DNA of 64,000 nt, from positions 1-64,000 of the forward strand of contig CAYNGJ010000007.1 of NCBI GenBank assembly GCA_964396895.1, written 5' to 3'. Below, one piece after another: positions 26,063 through 34,576 of the stretch. The stretch comes from UBA2334 sp964396895. Its GTDB lineage: Bacteria > Pseudomonadota > Gammaproteobacteria > Burkholderiales > Burkholderiaceae_C. The translations under genes and the position numbers were made by a program. Each line of letters begins with the position of its first letter. Positions within the stretch are counted from its first letter, which is position 1. A model generated the notes under the pieces. The model worked only from the letters and a program-made list of their open reading frames with translations. It did no database searches and was not told the origin of the DNA.

Positions 26063-27820
26063 TCAGTTTTTGTGCAGCTTGAACACCCAGACCGAGCCGC
26101 CCTGTTCCAGCAGGTTGACCTTCTTGGCCACCTCACCGCCCCACAGTGGCACTGCGCCGCCCCAGCCGGAGACCACGGAGATGTACTGCTCGCCGTCCTG
26201 CTCCCAGGCCACGGGCGGGGCCACCACGCCGGAGCCGGTCTGGAATTCCCAGACGATCTTGCCGGTGGTGGCGTCGGCCGCCTTCAGGTAGCCCTCGGGT
26301 GTGCCCCAGAACACCAGGTTGCCGGCGGTGGTCATCACGCCACCCCACAGTGGGGCCTCGTTCTTGACTTCCCACACCACTTTGCCGGTTTTGGGATCGA
26401 TGGCGCGCAGCGAGCCAATGTGGTCGTCAAACAGTGGCTTGATGGTGAAGCCAGCGCCCAGATAGGCGGCCCCCTTTTTGTAGGTGATGGGTTCGTTCCA
26501 GATGTCCATGCCCCACTCGTTGGTGGGCACATAGAACAGGCCAGTCTTGGGGCTGTAGGCCATGGGCATTTGGTTTTTGCCACCCAGGAAGCCTGGCGCC
26601 GAGAACACGGCCTTGCCCTTGGTGCCGTCGCCGCCAGCAGCGGTCGGGTCGCCAGGGCGGTTGGCGGGATCGAAGTTGGGCTTGCCGGTTTTGAGGTCGA
26701 TGCTGGTGGCCCAGGTGACCTTTTTCACAAACGGGAAGGCGTTGATGAGCTTGCCGGTGGCCGCGTCGTTCACGTAGAAAAAGCCATTGCGGTCGGCCTT
26801 GGCGCCCACGCGTTTGCCGTCCATGTCGAAGGTGACGAACTCGTTCACACCGTCGTAGTCCCAGCCGTCGTTGGGCGTGGTCTGGTAGTGCCACTTGATC
26901 TGGCCGGTCTTCACGTCCAATGCCACGGTGGAGGCCGAGTACAGGTTGTCACCCTTACGCACATGGCTGTTCCAGGGGCCGGGGTTGCCGGTGCCGAAAT
27001 AGGCCAGCTTGGTGGTGGCGTCGTAGCTGCCACCCAGCCAGGTGGCGGCGCCACCGGTTTTCCAGGTTTCGCCAGGCCAGGTGGCGTTGGTGGTGCCGGT
27101 GACACCGTTGTCCATGGCCTTGCCATCCTTGTCGAATTTGTGACCCATGTGGCCTTCGATCATGGGGCGTGACCAGACCATTTTGCCGGTCAGGGGGTCG
27201 CGGGCTTCCACGCGACCCACCACGCCAAATTCGCCACCAGAGACGCCGGTCAGCAGCAGGCCTTCGGCAATCAGGGGGGCGGCGGTGTAGCTGTAGCCGG
27301 CCTTGTAGTCGTCGATCTTGTCGCGCCACACCACTTTGCCGGTGTCTTTGTCCAGGGCCACCAGCTGGGCGTCCAGCGTGCCGAAAATCACCACGTTGCC
27401 GTAAATGGCCGCACCGCGGTTGACCACGTCGCAGCAGGGCATGATGCCTTCGGGCAAGCGGTGCTCGTACTTCCAGAGCTTTTTGCCGGTGCGGGCGTCC
27501 AGCGCGTAAATGCGCGAGTACGACGCCGTCACGTACATCTTGCCTTCGTGGATCAGGGGCTGGGCCTCTTGGCCGCGCTGCTTCTCACCACCGAAGGACA
27601 TGGACCACACAGGCACCAGGTTTTTCACCGTGGACACGTTCACCTTGTCCAGCACCGAGTGGCGTTGGCCCTCGGTGCCCATGCCCCAGCTCAGCACGCT
27701 GGTGGGGTTCTTGGCGTCGTTTTCGATCATGGCGGTGGTCACGCCCGCCGCTTGCGCGGTGTGTGCGCCCATTTGGGCACAAGCCATCAACACCAGTGTG
27801 GTGAGCCATTTGCGTTTCAT
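26063..27820 (-). CDS. exaA: PQQ-dependent alcohol dehydrogenase with lanthanide-type metal site
   Basis: 585 aa, signal ~1-24 (AQAAG). Eight-bladed quinoprotein propeller with tryptophan-docking repeats (DARTGKKLWKYE, DKDTGKVVWRDK, DPLTGKMVWSRP, DPKTGKVVWEVK). Vicinal disulfide Cys129-Cys130 (MPCCDV), metal ligands Glu197 and Asn279, catalytic Asp321. Residue 323 is also Asp (GWDYDGVNE): this second Asp is the signature of lanthanide enzymes (XoxF, PedH), whereas calcium enzymes carry a small or polar residue there. Oxidises primary alcohols in the periplasm. Sigma-54 promoter at 27937. No C-terminal haem domain, so it needs the separate cytochromes. Confidence 0.93.
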   Translation of the reverse strand: MKRKWLTTLVLMACAQMGAHTAQAAGVTTAMIENDAKNPTSVLSWGMGTEGQRHSVLDKVNVSTVKNLVPVWSMSFGGEKQRGQEAQPLIHEGKMYVTASYSRIYALDARTGKKLWKYEHRLPEGIMPCCDVVNRGAAIYGNVVIFGTLDAQLVALDKDTGKVVWRDKIDDYKAGYSYTAAPLIAEGLLLTGVSGGEFGVVGRVEARDPLTGKMVWSRPMIEGHMGHKFDKDGKAMDNGVTGTTNATWPGETWKTGGAATWLGGSYDATTKLAYFGTGNPGPWNSHVRKGDNLYSASTVALDVKTGQIKWHYQTTPNDGWDYDGVNEFVTFDMDGKRVGAKADRNGFFYVNDAATGKLINAFPFVKKVTWATSIDLKTGKPNFDPANRPGDPTAAGGDGTKGKAVFSAPGFLGGKNQMPMAYSPKTGLFYVPTNEWGMDIWNEPITYKKGAAYLGAGFTIKPLFDDHIGSLRAIDPKTGKVVWEVKNEAPLWGGVMTTAGNLVFWGTPEGYLKAADATTGKIVWEFQTGSGVVAPPVAWEQDGEQYISVVSGWGGAVPLWGGEVAKKVNLLEQGGSVWVFKLHKN

Positions 27821-27936
27821 GTGAGTGTCTCCAGTGGTTTGCCGTTCGTGGGTAAACGCGCATTGGCCAGCGGGCCGCCAACCCTTGCGCGCTGAGTGCC
27901 GCCCCCTTGAGGCGGTGAACTCTGGTGGCTGAGGTG

Positions 27937-27951
27937 GCAAACCCCGTGCCA
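27937..27951 (-). promoter_or_regulatory. Sigma-54 promoter of exaA
   Basis: Minus strand TGGCACG-N4-TTGC, a perfect -24/-12 match. Predicted start ~27925, giving a 5' leader of ~105 nt. A perfect 20-bp palindrome about 100 bp further upstream fits an enhancer site. Confidence 0.88.
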
Positions 27952-28052
27952 GCCGAAAACCACTTGAGAAATGTCAATACGCAACACATTTGGCGGTTTG
28001 ATCGGCCATGGCCGGTGCGCGCCTGTCTCAAGCGTGGCGAGGGTGTTTCAGG

Positions 28053-28072
28053 CTGTCACACCCGTGTGACAG
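28053..28072. promoter_or_regulatory. Candidate enhancer (UAS) palindrome for exaA
   Basis: CTGTCACAC-CC-GTGTGACAG, 9-bp perfect arms, centred ~115 bp upstream of the exaA sigma-54 promoter. Related TGTGACA half-sites occur upstream of exaC (34394) and of the beta-propeller operon (near 33340), which suggests binding of the AcoR-type activator. Confidence 0.6.
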
Positions 28073-28106
28073 TGGGCGTTCGCGGGCGCTGTCTGCCCGC
28101 AACGTG

Positions 28107-29114
28107 TCAGCGCCCCAGTGCCCGCAGTTCGTGGCCGGGGTAGAGGTGGGTGGCGTTGCGGGCGTACTCGGTGTTGGCCGCGCCCCAGGCGGCGAAGCGC
28201 GGGGGCAGGGGCAGGGCCAGCACCTCGGCCAGGTCCAGCCCGGCCTGCGCGCTGGTGCGCAGGCGCTCGTCCAGCCAGCGCAGGTAGTCGCGGGTCTGGT
28301 GCAGGCCACGCAGGTCGGGGTACACCGGCCCGTGGCTGGGCACCAGCGCCTTCAGGGCAAAGCCTTGCAGCACCTGCTCCAGCCGGTCCAGGCTGGCCAG
28401 CCAGGCGCCCACGTCGGCGTGCGGCGTGGTGGGGATGCGCTCGGCAAACACCAGTCCGCCCGCAAACACCACGCCCGCCGTGTGGTCCAGCAGCACCAGG
28501 TCGGCTGCGGTGTGGCCGTGGTAGCGCAGCAGCTCCAGCCGGTGGCCGCCCAGGCTGAAGTGGCCGGGGGCAATGGCGGTGGTGGCCGGGGTGGAGGCGG
28601 TGTCCTTCATCCAGTCGCCACACAGGGCGTACAGGTTGTCGGCGTAGGCCGCGCCCTCGGCCTGCATGCCCGCGATGCTGCCCGCCAGCGCCCGGGTGGG
28701 GGTGTCGGCCCAGGCCTGGTTGCCAAAAAAGTAGTCGGGGTGCAGGTTGAGGTTGAGCACCTGTTGCACCGATCCGGCCCGGGCGATGGCCAGCACCGCC
28801 TGCACGGCCTGGCGCTGCTGTTGGCCGTAGGTGAACGACGGCCCGGTGTTGATGATCCAGGTGCCCGCAGGCGTGGCGATGAAGCCGGTGTTGATGATGT
28901 TGCAGCCGTTGCGGCGGCTGAAGTCTTCCACCGCGCCTTCGATGACCCACACCCCCGGTGCCAGGGCGCGGGGCCGCAGGTGGTAATTCAGGGTTTTCAG
29001 GTCGGCTGCTGGCGGGGTGTGGGCTGCGGCGGGCGGTGCGGGCACTTGCGCGGTGGACACCGCGGTCAGCGTGGCCAAGGCCGCGCCCAGCAGGCAGGTG
29101 ATGGCACGGGTCAT
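28107..29114 (-). CDS. Quinoprotein relay system zinc metallohydrolase
   Basis: 335 aa, signal ~1-22. Metallo-beta-lactamase fold: WIINTGPSFTYGQQQRQAV, LNLNLHPDYFFGNQAW, HGHTAADLVLLDHTAGVVFAGGLVF and PSHGP. Family members accompany PQQ dehydrogenase clusters with a SoxYZ-like carrier, which is the next gene upstream (ATGA overlap). Natural substrate unknown. Last gene of the 33159-28107 minus-strand operon. Confidence 0.82.
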   Translation of the reverse strand: MTRAITCLLGAALATLTAVSTAQVPAPPAAAHTPPAADLKTLNYHLRPRALAPGVWVIEGAVEDFSRRNGCNIINTGFIATPAGTWIINTGPSFTYGQQQRQAVQAVLAIARAGSVQQVLNLNLHPDYFFGNQAWADTPTRALAGSIAGMQAEGAAYADNLYALCGDWMKDTASTPATTAIAPGHFSLGGHRLELLRYHGHTAADLVLLDHTAGVVFAGGLVFAERIPTTPHADVGAWLASLDRLEQVLQGFALKALVPSHGPVYPDLRGLHQTRDYLRWLDERLRTSAQAGLDLAEVLALPLPPRFAAWGAANTEYARNATHLYPGHELRALGR

Positions 29115-29926
29115 GTGCGCACCTCCGCGGCCACCTTCACGCCACCGTTGTCGCGCCCGCTCAGGCGCAGGGCCGGGGGCGGTGGCTGGGCAAAGTCGAA
29201 GGTGAGCAACGGGTTTTCGGACACGGGCTCAAACAGCGCCAGCTGCCACCACAGCTGGCCGTCGGGGCCCTGGGCGCGCAGGTCTTCCAGGTAGTAGGCG
29301 GGAATGCCGGCCACCAGCCCGGTGTCCATGGGGTGCATGACGCGCACGCGCAAGCGGCCTTGGCCAGTGCCCAAAAAATCCTTGACCACCTGGGCCTGCA
29401 CCTGACCCAGCGTGCGGCTCCAAGAGCCGTCGGCCCGGGAGCCGCCGGGCACCGTGCAGCCGCCACCCGAGGCCTCGACAAAGGTGGAGCCCACGCGCCA
29501 CACACCATCGTCCAGCAGCGCCATCGCGCGCACGGGCGAGCCCTGCTGCAGCTTGAAGCGAAAGGCCAGCCGCGCCTGCATGCGGTGGGGGTTGAATTCG
29601 AGCACCTGGCGGATGGGGTTGCGGTCCACCACCACCAGCAGGCGCTGCACCCGCCCGTTGTAGGCGGTGGCGTCCACCTGAATGGGCACGGCCATGGCGT
29701 CGTCGGCAAAGGCAGGGCCGCGCACCACCACTGCGTTGTCAAATTGGAACGGGGCGTTGCCCAAAAACTCTTTGCGCACCCCCGGCCATTGCAAGGTGCC
29801 CAGCGGGTCGCCCCCAGTGTCCTGGGCCTGGGCCGTGGTGGGCCAGAGCGCGGGCAGGGCCAGCCCTGCGGTGGCCGCCAGCGTGCCCAAACACTGGCGG
29901 CGGGAGGGGCTGTGGAGAGGGTGCAT
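29111..29926 (-). CDS. Quinoprotein dehydrogenase-associated SoxYZ-like carrier
   Basis: 271 aa. Tat-like signal (SRRQCLGTLAATAGLALPALWPTTAQA), a SoxY-like half (FDNAVVVRGPAFADDAMAVPIQVDATAYNGRVQRLLVVVDRNPIRQVLEFNP) fused to a SoxZ-like half (LRVRVMHPMDTGL, IPAYYLEDL). The C-terminal GGC..Y carrier tail of true SoxY is not evident. Likely binds an intermediate of the quinoprotein system; the function is not established. Confidence 0.82.
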   Translation of the reverse strand: MHPLHSPSRRQCLGTLAATAGLALPALWPTTAQAQDTGGDPLGTLQWPGVRKEFLGNAPFQFDNAVVVRGPAFADDAMAVPIQVDATAYNGRVQRLLVVVDRNPIRQVLEFNPHRMQARLAFRFKLQQGSPVRAMALLDDGVWRVGSTFVEASGGGCTVPGGSRADGSWSRTLGQVQAQVVKDFLGTGQGRLRVRVMHPMDTGLVAGIPAYYLEDLRAQGPDGQLWWQLALFEPVSENPLLTFDFAQPPPPALRLSGRDNGGVKVAAEVRT

Positions 29927-30009
29927 GGTGGACCTCAGGCAGGGGATGGGGAGGAGCAAAGGTGGGGGGCGTGGTCCGGCGGGTTGGCCGCTGTGGGTCA
30001 GCGGCCGCC

Positions 30010-30894
30010 TCAGCCACCGTCTTTTTTGTGGCGTATCCAGCCGCGTTGCGGGTCGTAGCCGCGCAGGGCCATGGTGGTGGCCACCACGGCGGCACCCGCT
30101 ACCACGGCCAGCGCGGTGGTGTTGGTCTGCCCGTGCAGCGCAAACCGCACGGCTTCCACCGCGTGGGTGAAGGGGCTCCACTGCGCCAGCGTGGCCAGCC
30201 AGGCCGAGCCCGACTCGCGCAGTTTCCACAACGGGTAGAGCGCGCTGCTGATGAAAAACAGCGGGAAGATGACGAAGTTCATCGCCCCGGCAAAGTTCTC
30301 CAGCTGGCGCACGTACACCGACAGCCACAAGCCCAGCGCCGCCAGCATGAAGGCGGCCAGCGCCATGGTGGGCAGGGCTTTGAGGGCCTGCAGCGGATCC
30401 ACGTCCACGCCCAGTGCCCACGACATGCCCACGAACACCGCCATTTGCAGCACCGACAGGGCACTGGCCGCCACCAGCTTGGCCAGCAGCAGCCAGCTGC
30501 GGGGCAGCGGGGCCGTCAGCAGCAGGCGCATGGCGCCGGTTTCGCGGTCGTACACCAGGGCCAGCGAACTTTGCATGCCATTGAACAGCGCCACCATGCC
30601 CAGCAAGCCGGGCAGCACGTAGAGGCGGTAGTCGATGTAGGTTTCGTAGGGCGGCAAGATGGCCACGCCAAACACGTTGTGAAACCCGGCGGCAAACACC
30701 ACCATCCACAGCAGTGGCCGCACCAGGGCCGAACCCAGGCGAGCGGGCTGGTGCAGCAGGCGCAGCACCTCGCGCGCCACCACCGCCTGCATGGCGCGCA
30801 GCCGGTGCGCCACCGGCCCCAGGCGGTGCGGCGCGGGCATGGGGGGCAAGGGGCGCAGCCCGGCGTGGGTGGGCGGTGGTGCGGTGGTGGTCAT
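30010..30894 (-). CDS. ABC-2 type permease of the PQQ alcohol dehydrogenase system
   Basis: 294 aa, six hydrophobic segments in the ABC-2 exporter pattern (PLLWMVVFAAGFHNVFG, YVLPGLLGMVALFNGMQSSLALVYDRETGAMRLLLTAPLPRSWLLLAKL, FVIFPLFFISSALYPLWKL). Works with the ATPase at 33418. Clusters of this kind (pedABC) sit beside quinoprotein alcohol dehydrogenases; what is exported is unknown. Confidence 0.88.
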   Translation of the reverse strand: MTTTAPPPTHAGLRPLPPMPAPHRLGPVAHRLRAMQAVVAREVLRLLHQPARLGSALVRPLLWMVVFAAGFHNVFGVAILPPYETYIDYRLYVLPGLLGMVALFNGMQSSLALVYDRETGAMRLLLTAPLPRSWLLLAKLVAASALSVLQMAVFVGMSWALGVDVDPLQALKALPTMALAAFMLAALGLWLSVYVRQLENFAGAMNFVIFPLFFISSALYPLWKLRESGSAWLATLAQWSPFTHAVEAVRFALHGQTNTTALAVVAGAAVVATTMALRGYDPQRGWIRHKKDGG

Positions 30895-30923
30895 GGGGGT
30901 GGGCGTTGGGGAGTGGTGTGGGG

Positions 30924-32129
30924 CTATCGGTTTTTGCAGGTGCTTTCGCGCTCGTCCACGCCCAGGGTGTCGAGCACGTCGCGCGGGTGCAGGGCACCTT
31001 CTGCCGGGGCTTGGGTGGCCACGCCGTCCCCGTGGGCCAAAAAAATGGGCTGGCGCAGCTGGCCGTCCCACGGCCGGAAGCTGACGGTGCCGCCTTTGAA
31101 TCCGTCCACCACCACCTCGCCACTGCGCAGTGCGGCCAGCTGCTGGGCCAGGTTGGCCTGGGGCTTGTCCTCCAGCACGGTCACGATGGCCTTCATGGCC
31201 ACCCAGGCGGCCCAGTCCTGGCCGGTCATGGGGCGGTTGGCGCGTTTGACGAAACGGCGGTTGAGCTGGGGCGCGCCATAGCGGTCCCACTGGGGGTGCC
31301 AGGCCAGCGGCACCAGCCCGGCGGCGCCCACCACCGGCCGGGGCAGGGCGGTGGCGTAGGGCAGGGTGCGGGCAAATTCGCCATCGGTGTCGAGCACCAG
31401 CACCGCGTCATGGGCGGGTTCGGCGGTCAGCAGCCGGGGGTTGCCCTGTTCGCGCTGGCGGGGGTCGCCCGAGAGCACAAAGCGCCGCTCGGCCTTGACC
31501 TTGAGCCCATGGCGCTTGAGCGTGGTGGCCCACACCTCGCGCAGCGCCAGGTCGGCGGGGCGTGGCCCCACCAGCCACAACACCTCACGCCAGCCCCGGC
31601 TGGTCAGCCACTGCGCCCAGGCATCGGCCAGCATGCGCTGGCTGGGTGCCGTGTGCAGCCAGTGGGGGTGGCAGGCGCTGGCGCGCAGCACGTCGTCGGG
31701 CTCGGCCAGGTTGAACACCACGGGCCGGGTTTTGAGCTGGGCAAACTGCGCCATGAGCGCTTGTTGCTGCGCCAGCGGCAGATCCAGCAGCAGGTGCTGC
31801 GCCCCCCGGCGGTTGATGTCGGCCACCAGCGCCGCGGCGGAGGCGCCATCCCACTCCAGCGCGTCGAGCTTGACTTGGTGGCCACTGGCCTCCAGGTTGG
31901 CGCGGCTTTCGTCCAGCGCCACGTCCAGCGCGGCGCGCACACCGCCGGTGGGGTGGCCGGGGTAGGCCTTTTCGTGGCGCAGGCGCTCGTGGCGCGGGTC
32001 ATCGCGCGCGGTCACCAGCAGCGCCTGCCAGGTGGCGGCTTGCGCCGTGCCCGCAGGCACGCCCGCCAGACCGCCCAGGGTAAACAGGGCCAGCCACAGC
32101 AGCCGGTGTGCCAGGTATTTTTGAATCAA
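30924..32129 (-). CDS. ABC-type binding protein of the PQQ alcohol dehydrogenase system
   Basis: 401 aa, signal ~1-31 (AQAAT), then a type-I periplasmic binding fold (VVADINRRGAQHLLLDLP, VVFNLAEPDD, WLTSRGWREVLWLVG, HDAVLVLDTDGEFARTLPYATA). Starts with TTG at 32129; the AGAGG ribosome site 5 nt before it belongs to a copy of the 31-nt repeat. Proteins like this accompany the quinoprotein ABC system; no amino acid permease of the matching type is encoded here. Confidence 0.83.
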   Translation of the reverse strand: MIQKYLAHRLLWLALFTLGGLAGVPAGTAQAATWQALLVTARDDPRHERLRHEKAYPGHPTGGVRAALDVALDESRANLEASGHQVKLDALEWDGASAAALVADINRRGAQHLLLDLPLAQQQALMAQFAQLKTRPVVFNLAEPDDVLRASACHPHWLHTAPSQRMLADAWAQWLTSRGWREVLWLVGPRPADLALREVWATTLKRHGLKVKAERRFVLSGDPRQREQGNPRLLTAEPAHDAVLVLDTDGEFARTLPYATALPRPVVGAAGLVPLAWHPQWDRYGAPQLNRRFVKRANRPMTGQDWAAWVAMKAIVTVLEDKPQANLAQQLAALRSGEVVVDGFKGGTVSFRPWDGQLRQPIFLAHGDGVATQAPAEGALHPRDVLDTLGVDERESTCKNR

Positions 32130-32138
32130 ATTGGCCTC

Positions 32139-32169
32139 TATCGATTTTATAGATTGAATTGTTTGCTAT
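32139..32169 (+). repeat. 31-nt AT-rich repeat, copy C
   Basis: Begins TATCG, ends TTTGCTAT and aligns without gaps to copies A, B, D, E, F. The preceding GGCCTCT, read on the other strand as AGAGG, is the ribosome site for the TTG start at 32129. Confidence 0.75.
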
Positions 32170-32196
32170 TTATTAATTTACCCGAGCACGGCGCAT

Positions 32197-33159
32197 TCAC
32201 TTCACCAGCACGGTGTGTGGCACGCGGCCTGCGGGCACGGTTTTCAGGGCTTTGCCGCTGCCGGTGTCCACCACCGTGAGGTCGTCGGACAGTCCGTTGG
32301 CCACGTACAGGCGGCTGGCGTCGGCGTTCAGCGCCAGCCCCCATGCGCGCTTGCCCACCAGCACCGTGCGGCGCACCTGGCGGGTGGCCACGTCCACCTC
32401 GGCCACATGGTTGGCGCGGCCCAGGCCCACCCAGGCCGTTTTGCCGTCGGGGGTGATGACCAGGCTCACCGGGGTGATGTCGGTTTTGCGCATGCCGGGC
32501 AGCTCGAACGCCAGCGTGGCCTTGACCTTGCGCGTGGCCGTGTCAATGACGCTGACGCTGGCCCCCAGCTCGTTGCTCACCCACAGCTCGCTGCCGTCGG
32601 GGCTCATGGCAAAGCGGCGGGGGCGTTTGCCGGTTTTGATGACGGCCACCTGCTTGCGCGTGACCAGGTCAATGACGTGCACGGCGTTGGCCACCTCCGA
32701 GGTGACGTAGGCGGTTTTGCCATCGGCGCTCAGCAGCACGCCTTCGGGCTCACCACCGGTTTTCACGGCAAACAGGCGCTTTTTGCTGGCCAGGTCGTAG
32801 GCGGCCAGCTCGTTGTCTTCTTCGATGGACACGTAAGCCACCTTGCCGTCGGGGCTGAGGGCGAACATCTCCGGGCTCTCGCCGGTGGGCACGGTGTCCA
32901 CCAGTTTGCCGCTGGTCAGGTCCACCACGCCCAGTTGGTGGCTGTCGCCACAGGCCACCAGCACCCGGGTGCCGCCGTCCATGAAGGCCATGTGCCGAGG
33001 GCGCTTGCACACGGCAATGGTGCTGGCCACGCCGCCATCGGCGTTGAGGACCGCAATCTGGTGGTCTTTCTCGCTGCTGACCAGCAGTTGCTGAGCACTG
33101 GCAGGCAGGACGAGGGCGAGGGCGGTGGCAGCCAAGACGGCGCGCAAAGGGTGTGTCAA
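32197..33159 (-). CDS. PQQ-dependent catabolism-associated YVTN beta-propeller protein
   Basis: 320 aa, signal ~1-19 (ASAQQ), then seven YVTN-like repeats (IAVLNADGGVASTI, KVAYVSIEEDNELAAYD, KTAYVTSEVANAVHVIDL, SELWVSNELGASVSVID, SRLYVANGLSDDLTVVD). TTG start with GGAGA 7 nt upstream; no ATG is available near the signal peptide. First gene of the operon through to the metallohydrolase at 28107. Confidence 0.87.
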   Translation of the reverse strand: MTHPLRAVLAATALALVLPASAQQLLVSSEKDHQIAVLNADGGVASTIAVCKRPRHMAFMDGGTRVLVACGDSHQLGVVDLTSGKLVDTVPTGESPEMFALSPDGKVAYVSIEEDNELAAYDLASKKRLFAVKTGGEPEGVLLSADGKTAYVTSEVANAVHVIDLVTRKQVAVIKTGKRPRRFAMSPDGSELWVSNELGASVSVIDTATRKVKATLAFELPGMRKTDITPVSLVITPDGKTAWVGLGRANHVAEVDVATRQVRRTVLVGKRAWGLALNADASRLYVANGLSDDLTVVDTGSGKALKTVPAGRVPHTVLVK

Positions 33160-33194
33160 GGGGGTCTCCGAGTGGTGTTTTGACTCCCATGCAA

Positions 33195-33209
33195 GCAAAC
33201 GGCGGGCCA
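33195..33209 (-). promoter_or_regulatory. Near-consensus sigma-54 promoter of the beta-propeller/ABC operon
   Basis: Minus strand TGGCCCG-N4-TTGC, one mismatch to TGGCACG-N4-TTGC. Predicted start ~24 nt before the TTG start at 33159. A TGTGACAC half-site lies ~130 bp upstream. Confidence 0.65.
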
Positions 33210-33417
33210 CGCACTCGTGGCCCGTCAACCGGTCGCCAAGCGCGGGATAACCCTTGCCACCACGGCCGCACAGCCCTCCCCGGTGGCGGGTGACCCTGGG
33301 GCAGGTGTGCGGGTTGTTACAAACTGAAACAGCTGCTGTGACACGGCGGCACGCCCTGCGTTGCCCCCGTGTACCCGTGCAAAAAAACAGGTGCCGGACA
33401 GGGGCTGCGCCGCTACC

Positions 33418-34263
33418 ATGCGCCCCATGCACACCCCCAGCACCCACACAGATACACCCCTCGGCACACCCGTCGTCCCACCCGTCACCCCAACCCCAGC
33501 CCCGTCCGATGCGCTGGTGTTGCACGCGCAAGGCCTGCGCAAGCGCTATGGCGCGGTGCAGGCGCTGGACGGTGTGTCGCTCTCCCTGCCGCTGGGCCAG
33601 TGGTGGGTGCTGCTGGGCCCCAACGGCGCGGGCAAATCGACCCTGGTGCAGCTGCTGTGCGGCCTGTTTGCGCCCGATGAGGGGCGCATTGTCATAGCCG
33701 GGCACGACCTGACCGCCCAGCCCGCCGCTGCGCTGGCGCACCTGGGGGTGGTGTTTCAGCAGTCCACGCTGGACCTGGACCTGAGCGTGCAGCAGAACTT
33801 GGTCCACCACGCCGCCCTGCACGGCCTGGTGCGCGCCGATGCCCAAGCCCGCACCGCCGCCCTGCTGGGCTGGATGGGCTTGAAAGACCAGACCCGGCGC
33901 ACCGTGCGCGAGCTGTCGGGCGGCAACCGGCGCAAGGTGGAGCTGGCGCGCGCGCTGCTGCACGGCCCCCGTTTGCTGCTGATGGACGAGGCCACCGTGG
34001 GCCTGGACCCCGCCAGCCGCGAGCACCTGCTGGCCTCGGTGGCCGAGCTGGTGCGCCAACGCCAGCTCTCGGTGCTGTGGACCACGCACTGGGTGCAAGA
34101 GGCTCGCCATGCCGACGCGCTGCTCATCCTCCACCGGGGGCGGCTGGTGTTTCAGGCCCCGCCGGCCGAGCTGCTGGCCCACACCGGCCAAACCGATTGG
34201 GAGACCGCGTTTTTGCAGTTGGTGCAAGGCGACAACCCCAGCCCCAGCACCACCGGCCACTGA
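33418..34263 (+). CDS. ABC transporter ATP-binding protein of the PQQ alcohol dehydrogenase system
   Basis: 281 aa with a Pro/Thr-rich N-terminus of ~30 residues. Walker A GPNGAGKST, signature ELSGGNRRKVELARAL, Walker B LLLMDEATVGLD and His switch TTHW. Pairs with the ABC-2 permease at 30010. Transcribed away from the beta-propeller operon; a second ATG 9 nt downstream is an alternative start. Confidence 0.88.
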   Translation: MRPMHTPSTHTDTPLGTPVVPPVTPTPAPSDALVLHAQGLRKRYGAVQALDGVSLSLPLGQWWVLLGPNGAGKSTLVQLLCGLFAPDEGRIVIAGHDLTAQPAAALAHLGVVFQQSTLDLDLSVQQNLVHHAALHGLVRADAQARTAALLGWMGLKDQTRRTVRELSGGNRRKVELARALLHGPRLLLMDEATVGLDPASREHLLASVAELVRQRQLSVLWTTHWVQEARHADALLILHRGRLVFQAPPAELLAHTGQTDWETAFLQLVQGDNPSPSTTGH

Positions 34264-34393
34264 GCCCCTGGCCACACACCCGCCTGGCCCTGGCCCTGGC
34301 CGTGCCCATGCACTGGCGTGCATACAGACCCTGTTCAGGGTGCAACACAACTGCGCCACGCGGGGTGTACCAGCTGTTGCAGATTGAGATGGC

Positions 34394-34422
34394 TGTGACA
34401 ATCCACACGCGGTGTGTGGACA
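34394..34422. promoter_or_regulatory. Dyad-symmetric element upstream of exaC
   Basis: Contains TGTGACA followed by CCACAC-GCGGT-GTGTGG, 155 bp before exaC. It resembles the exaA enhancer half-sites. The rest of the 313-bp gap 34264-34576 shows a -24-like TGGCACG at 34491 without a matching -12 and a good ribosome site, but no further gene. Confidence 0.4.
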
Positions 34423-34576
34423 TTCTGGCCGGGGGTGAATCAGCTGAAATGTCCAAATAAACCAACGGCTTACCTGATTTGTGAGCGGCTTGGCACGGAA
34501 CGTGTGGAAGAAGTGGCGACCAGCAATGGCCATTTCCACTTTCACGCTGACCCAGCATTCACACACAGGAGACCGC

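Noticed and set aside
34491..34505. Sigma-54-like TGGCACG before exaC
   Set aside because: The -12 half reads GTGT and lacks the required GC at the right spacing.
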